Below, piece after piece: positions 4,988-9,012 of a stretch of DNA of 9,012 bases (position 1 is its first letter; the number at the start of each line of letters is the position of its first letter). The translations under genes were made by a program, and so were the position numbers. The DNA is from Thermoplasmata archaeon (GTDB lineage Archaea; Thermoplasmatota; Thermoplasmata; Lutacidiplasmatales; UBA184): NCBI GenBank assembly GCA_030038885.1, contig JASHQY010000178.1:1-9012 (forward strand). The letters are read 5' to 3'. Below the pieces are notes generated by a model. It was not told the origin of the DNA and ran no database searches. It saw only the letters and a list, made by a program, of their open reading frames with translations.

Positions 4988-6400
4988 ATGCCGGAGCGCA
5001 CCGGTCCGAACGCCGGCGACGACGCGGCGGACCGGGTCGAGCGGCAGGTGGCCGAGCAGATCGCGCCGAGCCCCGAGTTCCTGGCCCGGGTGGCGGCCGT
5101 CCGGTCCGAGCTCGTCCGCAGGGTCGAGGCCGCGGCCCGGGCCCGGTCGAGCCCGCTCGTTCGGGCGCTGGTCGCCGGGAGCGCCGCCCGCGGGACGTTC
5201 CTCACGGACCGGCTGGACGTCGACCTGTTCCTCCTGTTCCCCCCGGACCTCTCCCGCGACCGCCTCCGGGAGGAGGGGCTCGCGCTGGGGAACGCGGTCC
5301 TGACGCACCCCGAGACGCGCTACGCGGAGCACCCGTACCTGCGCGGGGAGTTCGAGGGGTTCCGCGTCGACGCGGTGCCGGGGTTCGCGGTCACGGACCC
5401 CTCCGCCCCGCTCTCGGCGGTCGACCGGACGCCGTTCCACCAGGAGTACCTGGCCCGGCGGGAGACCCCCGACATCGTGAGCCAGGTCCGCCTCGCGAAG
5501 CAGTTCTTCCGCGCGCTCGGCGTTTACGGCTCCGAGGCGAAGACCGAGGGCCTCTCCGGCTACCTCGTCGAGCTGTTGATCCTGCGCTTCGGCTCGCTGC
5601 GGGCGCTGCTCGCGGCCGCGCGGACGTGGCGGGTCCCGGTGCGCCTCGCCGAGCCCGGTGCCGAGCCGCCACGGCTCCCATCGGACGTCGCGCTGATCCT
5701 CGCCGATCCGGTCGACCCGCATCGCAACGTCGCGAGCGCGCTGTCGCGCCGCAACCTTTCGCTCGTGATCCTCGGGGCGTCCGCGTACCTCGCGCGGCCG
5801 AGCGCGGCGTGGTTCGAGCCGCGGCCGCGGACCGCGCTCTCCCGCGCGGGCGCGCTCGAGGTCGTTGGCACCCGGGCGAGCCACGTGACGGTCGTCCTCC
5901 TCCCACGGCCGGACCTCGTGGACGACACGCTCTATCCCCAGGTCCGCAAGGCCGAGCACGCGATCGCGGACGAAATCGCCCGTTCCGGCTTCGAGGTCCT
6001 GGGATCGTCGAGCCTCGTGGCGGCGGACCGCGTGCTGGTCCTCGTCGAGGTCGCCCACGCCGAGCGGTCCGCGGTGCGCCGCCAGGACGGACCCCCGCCC
6101 GGGCTCGACCGGGTCGGGAACTTCCTCGGCAAGTGGACGGCGCCCGGCGCGCCGATCCTGCAGGGCCCGTACCTCCGACCCGACGGCAGCCTGGGGGTCG
6201 AGACCCGGCGGGCGGAGCGGGACGTCGAGTCGGTGCTCCGCTCGGCCCTCCCCCGCCTCGCGCTCGGGAAGGACCTGACGCCGTCGGACCCCCACCGGGC
6301 CGAGGTCCGCCCGCTCGCGGAGGTCCCCGACTCCCCGGCGCTCGCGGACGCGCTCGGCGAATTGCTCGCGAAGCGGCTGCCCTGGCTCGACCGATCCTAG
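4988..6400 (+). CDS. cca: CCA tRNA nucleotidyltransferase, archaeal class I
   Basis: The enzyme adds or repairs the 3'-terminal CCA of tRNAs from CTP and ATP without a nucleic-acid template. Residues here are numbered from an in-frame GTG at 4970. The nucleotidyltransferase signature is G-S-A-A-R-G-T-F-L (70-78) followed by D-V-D-L-F (D83, D85). The third catalytic aspartate is D134 in F-R-V-D-A-V-P. Further archaeal hallmarks are A-V-D-R-T-P-F-H, L-A-K-Q-F-F-R-A-L-G-V-Y-G-S-E, G-L-S-G-Y-L-V-E-L-L-I and D-P-V-D-P-H-R-N-V-A. At about 470 residues the length is near the family's usual 440-460. I prefer ATG 4988 because a weak TATA-like island lies about 26 nt upstream, but GTG 4970 would add six residues and cannot be excluded. 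The stop TAG overlaps the stop of the opposing membrane-protein gene. Assignment is very confident. Confidence 0.95.
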   Translation: MPERTGPNAGDDAADRVERQVAEQIAPSPEFLARVAAVRSELVRRVEAAARARSSPLVRALVAGSAARGTFLTDRLDVDLFLLFPPDLSRDRLREEGLALGNAVLTHPETRYAEHPYLRGEFEGFRVDAVPGFAVTDPSAPLSAVDRTPFHQEYLARRETPDIVSQVRLAKQFFRALGVYGSEAKTEGLSGYLVELLILRFGSLRALLAAARTWRVPVRLAEPGAEPPRLPSDVALILADPVDPHRNVASALSRRNLSLVILGASAYLARPSAAWFEPRPRTALSRAGALEVVGTRASHVTVVLLPRPDLVDDTLYPQVRKAEHAIADEIARSGFEVLGSSSLVAADRVLVLVEVAHAERSAVRRQDGPPPGLDRVGNFLGKWTAPGAPILQGPYLRPDGSLGVETRRAERDVESVLRSALPRLALGKDLTPSDPHRAEVRPLAEVPDSPALADALGELLAKRLPWLDRS

Positions 6401-6762
6401 TGCGCGAGCGGCACGAGATCGAGCAGGAGGAACCAGAGCGCGAACCAGCCGAAGAACTCCATCGCGAGCAGCCCGGCCCAGTCGCCCTTCGTGTACAGAT
6501 CGCTGCGGCGCCGGACCCGCCGGATGAGGAACGGGCTCAGGATCAGCACGAGGATCCCGAGCGCGAGCGGCACCCACACCGTCATCCCCACGACCGAGAG
6601 CGCCCAGGAGAACAGCCCCATCCCGAGCGTGAGGACCCCGACGACCAGGAGGCCCCCGCCGAGCTCGAACTCCTTGGTCGCGAACGAGGCCTCGTCGAAC
6701 TCCGGGAACTCGAAGGCCGCCGCCTCCTCCTCTTCGAGCTTCCGACGGACCTTCTTCGCCAT
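6397..6762 (-). CDS. Small three-helix membrane protein, function unknown
   Basis: The 121-residue protein starts with a charged cytosolic-looking segment: basic at 3-8, then acidic and Phe-rich (F-E-F-P-E-F-D-E) to ~33. Three hydrophobic helices follow at about 35-57, 61-80 and 95-117, separated by a basic loop R-R-V-R-R-R at 81-86. By the positive-inside rule the 81-93 loop and the N-terminal basic patch would both be cytoplasmic, placing the C-terminus outside. I recognise no family. The ATG at 6762 is 3 nt after the lipoyl synthase stop and has a GAGGAG motif 8 nt upstream, so it is probably translated from the lipA transcript. Its final TAG shares the CTAG at 6397-6400 with the convergent CCA gene. 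Whether it has anything to do with lipoylation or simply shares a transcript is unknown. Confidence 0.8.
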   Translation of the reverse strand: MAKKVRRKLEEEEAAAFEFPEFDEASFATKEFELGGGLLVVGVLTLGMGLFSWALSVVGMTVWVPLALGILVLILSPFLIRRVRRRSDLYTKGDWAGLLAMEFFGWFALWFLLLDLVPLAH

Positions 6763-6765
6763 CCG

Positions 6766-7683
6766 CTACGCTCCTCGGGCCGACCGCGCGCTCCGGTAGA
6801 GCTCTTCGGCGTGGTAGGAGCTGCGGACGAGCGGTCCCGCCTCGACGCCCGAGAACCCCGCGGCGAGCGCGCTCGCCCTCCGGCGCGCGAACTCCTCGGG
6901 CGGAACGTAGCGGTGCACGGGCAGGTGGTCCGGGCTCGGGCGAAGGTACTGCCCGAGCGTCAGCAGGTCGACCCCGGCCTCGCGGAGGTCGCGGAACGCG
7001 GCCGCGAGCTCGGGGTCCTCCTCGCCGAGCCCGAGCATGATCGAGCTCTTCGTCACGAGCCCCGGGGGTCCGAGCTCGCGGGCCCGTCGGAGCACCGCGA
7101 GCGATCGGTCGTAGCCCGCGCGCCGGTCCCGGATCGCGCGCGAGAGCGAGCGCACGGTCTCGAGGTTGTGCGCGAGGACGTCGGGGGGGTCCTCGAGGAG
7201 CGTCGCGAGCGCGGTGTCGCTCCCCGCGAGGTCCCCGATCAGCAGCTCGACGAGGGTCGCGGGGGCGGCCGCACGGAGGCGGCGGACCGCCTCGGCGAGG
7301 ACCGACGCGCCCCCGTCCGACAGGTCGTCCCGGCAGACCTGGGTCAGCACGACGTAGCGCAGTCCCCAGGCGCGGACCGCCTCGGCGACCCGGGTCGGCT
7401 CGCTCCGGTCGACCGCCCCGTGCGGCCAGCGGGTCGTGACCGCGCAGAAACCGCAGCGTCGCGTGCAGTCGGTTCCGAGCAGCATCAGGGTCGCGGTGCC
7501 GGCCGACCAGCATTCGGCGAGGTTCGGGCAGCGGGCCTCGCGGCACACGGTCCCGAGGTTCCACCGGTCCAGGAGCTCCCGGACCTCGGGGTAGAGCGGG
7601 CCGCGCGGCGGTCGCGTGCGGATCCACTCGGGAAGCCCGTACCGCACGGGATCGGAGACGACCGGCAGGGCGTGGCTCGCCAC
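6766..7683 (-). CDS. lipA: Lipoyl synthase
   Basis: Lipoyl synthase is a radical SAM enzyme that inserts two sulfur atoms into protein-bound octanoyl groups to make the lipoyl cofactor of 2-oxoacid dehydrogenases and the glycine cleavage H protein. The 305-residue protein has the auxiliary-cluster motif C-R-E-A-R-C-P-N-L-A-E-C (C47, C52, C58). It has the SAM-cluster motif C-T-R-R-C-G-F-C (C73, C77, C80). The family's C-terminal R-S-S-Y-H-A (287-292) supplies the serine ligand of the auxiliary cluster. R-D-D-L-S-D-G-G-A, A-H-N-L-E-T-V, M-L-G-L-G-E and L-T-L-G-Q-Y-L-R-P-S are further family blocks. The start is a GTG at 7683, 24 nt after the Orc1/Cdc6-like stop. No strong ribosome-binding motif is seen, so it is either read from the upstream transcript or from a weak CTAAAG element near 7709. 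No lipoyl transferase or ligase gene lies in the window. Identification is very confident. Confidence 0.96.
   Translation of the reverse strand: MASHALPVVSDPVRYGLPEWIRTRPPRGPLYPEVRELLDRWNLGTVCREARCPNLAECWSAGTATLMLLGTDCTRRCGFCAVTTRWPHGAVDRSEPTRVAEAVRAWGLRYVVLTQVCRDDLSDGGASVLAEAVRRLRAAAPATLVELLIGDLAGSDTALATLLEDPPDVLAHNLETVRSLSRAIRDRRAGYDRSLAVLRRARELGPPGLVTKSSIMLGLGEEDPELAAAFRDLREAGVDLLTLGQYLRPSPDHLPVHRYVPPEEFARRRASALAAGFSGVEAGPLVRSSYHAEELYRSARSARGA
6771..6776 (-). promoter_or_regulatory. Ribosome-binding site for the membrane protein
   Basis: On the minus strand GAGGAG precedes ATG 6762 by 8 nt, within the last codons of lipA. It is the clearest Shine-Dalgarno motif in the window and marks this as an internal operon gene. 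Confidence 0.6.
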
Positions 7684-7707
7684 GGAAATCCGACCCGGGG
7701 GCTCGCT

Positions 7708-8865
7708 TTAGGCTTTGCGAGCGCGCGGGCCGCCGGTCCGCTCCTCGAGGAGGGTCGTCAGGAGGCTCGCCGGAAGCTCGTCCATCCCGACCTGGCTCGA
7801 CTCGCCGGTCGCGCCCGGGTCGAGCGAGACGAGGCCGTCCCGCTCGAGCTCCTTCAGGGTCCGCCAGAACGTCGTGCGGCTCATCGGCGGCGCGCCGAGC
7901 TCCTCGACCAGCGCGGCGTGGGCGGCGCGGAGCTTCTGGCTGGGGACCGCCGCCCCGCGGCGCTTGAGCGAGCGCGCGAGCGCGAGGAGGACTCCGAGCT
8001 GGTTGACGCTGAGGCCCTCCAAGTGCGCCTCCGACATCGTCGGCAGCAGCGAGCCCTTCGCCCGCCGCACGTGCTCGGCGAGGATCGACTCCGCGCCGTC
8101 GTCCTCCGCCGCGTGGGCCGCCCCGGCCAGGATCTCGATCGCGAACCGGGCGTCCCCGGTCGGGGCCGCGACCCGCGCGATCTGGTCGAGGATCTCCCGC
8201 TCGACGCTCCCGGGCCGGAGCGCGAGCCGCGCGCGCTCCTCGAGGATGTCGGTGAGCGCCGCGCGGTCGTACGGGGCGAGCGAGAGCCGGTGGGTCACGC
8301 CGAAGCTCGAGCGGCTCGGAGGGTCGAGGTACGGGAAGAGGTCCTCGGACGCGACCAGGACGAGCGAGATCGACCCGAGCTCGACCTCGCGGGAGCGCGA
8401 GAGCAGGTAGACGAGCTTCGTCTCCTGCTTGACGAGCGCGGCGGCCTCGTCCAGGAGGATCACGAGGTGCTGCGGGGCGCGGCGGATCCCCTGCTCGAAG
8501 ACGTCGAGCATCTCCGAAAGGCTGTAGCCGCGGTCCGGCAGCGAGACCTTCACGCTCCGCAGGAGGTCGAGCATGACGGTCCGGTCGCTCGCGCGGCGCC
8601 AGCAGTTGATGTACGGCACCCGGACCGGAAGGTCGTGGAGGCGCCCCGCGCGCTCGAGGTCGGCGCCGAGGCGGCGCACGAGGGCCGTCTTCCCGCTGCC
8701 GACCCCGCCGGTCACGAGGCAGTGGAACGGCAGGCCCTTCGAGAGCCCCTCCCGGAACCGTCGCGAGAGGAGACCGAGCTCGGCGTCCCGATGGACGAGC
8801 CGCGGGGGCACGTACGACGGGTCGAAGGTTTCCTCCTTCACCAGGATGCGGGCGGGCGGGGACAT
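7708..8865 (-). CDS. cdc6: Orc1/Cdc6-family AAA+ ATPase (replication-initiator-like)
   Basis: The 385-residue protein has the archaeal Orc1/Cdc6 layout. The N-terminus reads F-D-P-S-Y-V-P-P-R-L-V-H-R-D-A-E-L (14-30). Walker A is G-G-V-G-S-G-K-T (53-60) and Walker B is V-I-L-L-D-E (135-140). Sensor 2 is G-D-A-R-F-A-I-E-I-L (R240). A C-terminal winged-helix region lies at about 283-350. Family members bind origin DNA and help load the MCM helicase. This one is diverged. The usual sensor-1 Asn is replaced by Ser173 (V-A-S-E-D-L-F), and the D-P-R-V-x-S-S stretch reads D-P-P-S-R-S-S, so the usual Arg position is Pro183. It could be a paralogue with a regulatory role, or a related STAND/ORC-like ATPase. 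The ATG at 8865 has a TATA-like box (8892-8899) about 30 nt upstream. It is followed after 24 nt by lipA on the same strand. No origin repeats were recognised beside it. Confidence 0.88.
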   Translation of the reverse strand: MSPPARILVKEETFDPSYVPPRLVHRDAELGLLSRRFREGLSKGLPFHCLVTGGVGSGKTALVRRLGADLERAGRLHDLPVRVPYINCWRRASDRTVMLDLLRSVKVSLPDRGYSLSEMLDVFEQGIRRAPQHLVILLDEAAALVKQETKLVYLLSRSREVELGSISLVLVASEDLFPYLDPPSRSSFGVTHRLSLAPYDRAALTDILEERARLALRPGSVEREILDQIARVAAPTGDARFAIEILAGAAHAAEDDGAESILAEHVRRAKGSLLPTMSEAHLEGLSVNQLGVLLALARSLKRRGAAVPSQKLRAAHAALVEELGAPPMSRTTFWRTLKELERDGLVSLDPGATGESSQVGMDELPASLLTTLLEERTGGPRARKA

Positions 8866-8891
8866 CGGGTGATCCCGGGGACGAGCCTCGG

Positions 8892-8899
8892 CAATATCA
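8892..8899 (-). promoter_or_regulatory. Candidate TATA box for the Orc1/Cdc6-like gene
   Basis: On the minus strand TGATATTG is the only A/T-rich stretch upstream of ATG 8865, centred about 30 nt before it. The transcription start would fall within a few nucleotides of the ATG. It overlaps the stop codon of the partial upstream gene. Confidence 0.45.
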
Positions 8900-9012
8900 G
8901 GTTCGCCGTCGCGTCCGTCGGGTCCGGGGTCGGCGCCGCGGGGCGCGCAGCGCGCGCTCGAGCCGGGGAACGACCCGTGCGAGGATCGATCGGGTGGGGC
9001 GCCGGGCGTCGG
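8897..9012 (-). CDS. Possible C-terminal end of an unidentified basic protein (5' end outside window)
   Basis: A minus-strand frame is open from the right edge to a TGA at 8897-8899. The visible 37 residues begin D-A-R-R-P-T-R-S-I-L-A-R-V-V-P-R-L-E-R-A-L, which looks like an amphipathic helix, and end in an Arg-rich tail. The stop is 31 nt before the ATG of the Orc1/Cdc6-like gene on the same strand, a sensible gene spacing. Two other minus-strand frames are also open here, as expected at this GC content. The fragment is too short to identify, and coding status is uncertain. Confidence 0.35.
   Translation of the reverse strand, partial: DARRPTRSILARVVPRLERALRAPRRRPRTRRTRRRT

Noticed and set aside
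4910..7627. Very long minus-strand open frame of about 900 codons
   Set aside because: It is antisense to the well-supported cca gene and out of frame with the membrane-protein and lipA genes; its composition is Arg/Pro/Gly-rich as expected of a GC-rich shadow.
8866..9012. Origin-recognition repeats beside the Orc1/Cdc6-like gene
   Set aside because: I could not find repeated or inverted elements resembling archaeal origin boxes in the 147 bp available; most of it may be the end of another gene.

Overview
This is a very GC-rich window (about 70% G+C by eye) that looks archaeal. The evidence is an archaeal-type (class I) CCA-adding enzyme, an Orc1/Cdc6-family AAA+ protein, a tandem Lrp-like regulator, and A/T-rich TATA-like boxes placed about 26-36 nt upstream of start codons with little or no leader. 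A lipoyl synthase, an AmmeMemoRadiSam-type radical SAM enzyme and small membrane proteins in such GC-rich DNA would suit an uncultured high-GC Thermoplasmatota-like lineage. That taxonomic placement is inference; no rRNA or other marker is present.

Layout. Left edge (1-482): C-terminal end of a DHA2-type MFS drug exporter, + strand. 653-1081 (+): a small, extremely Ala/Thr/Lys-rich protein made of twenty tandem five-residue units (consensus A-A-L-T-K). It is the most unusual object in the window. It ends in front of a strong hairpin (1106-1132) that separates it from a convergent regulator. 1229-2188 (-): protein with two winged-helix/Lrp-like halves. 2336-2776 (-): stand-alone cyclic-nucleotide-binding-domain protein, apparently leaderless, with a TATA-like box inside an inverted repeat. 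3017-3757 (+): compact metallo-beta-lactamase-fold hydrolase related to RNase Z, with a hairpin directly after its stop. 3827-4894 (-): AmmeMemoRadiSam radical SAM enzyme. 4988-6400 (+): CCA tRNA nucleotidyltransferase, divergent from the radical SAM gene.

The right third is a minus-strand cluster read from right to left: the end of an unidentified basic protein (stop at 8897), an Orc1/Cdc6-like ATPase (7708-8865), lipoyl synthase (6766-7683), and a three-helix membrane protein (6397-6762). Gaps are 31, 24 and 3 nt, so the last three at least could be co-transcribed. The membrane-protein gene and the CCA gene meet head to head and share a CTAG tetramer that supplies both stop codons.

Functionally the window mixes housekeeping (tRNA 3'-end maturation, lipoylation, replication-initiator-like ATPase) with signalling and regulation (cNMP-binding domain, twin-HTH regulator). 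I see no CRISPR array, insertion sequence, tRNA or rRNA. The best candidate for something undescribed is the AALTK pentapeptide-repeat gene. Its repeat units differ almost only at synonymous positions in one frame, which supports a real, selected protein.
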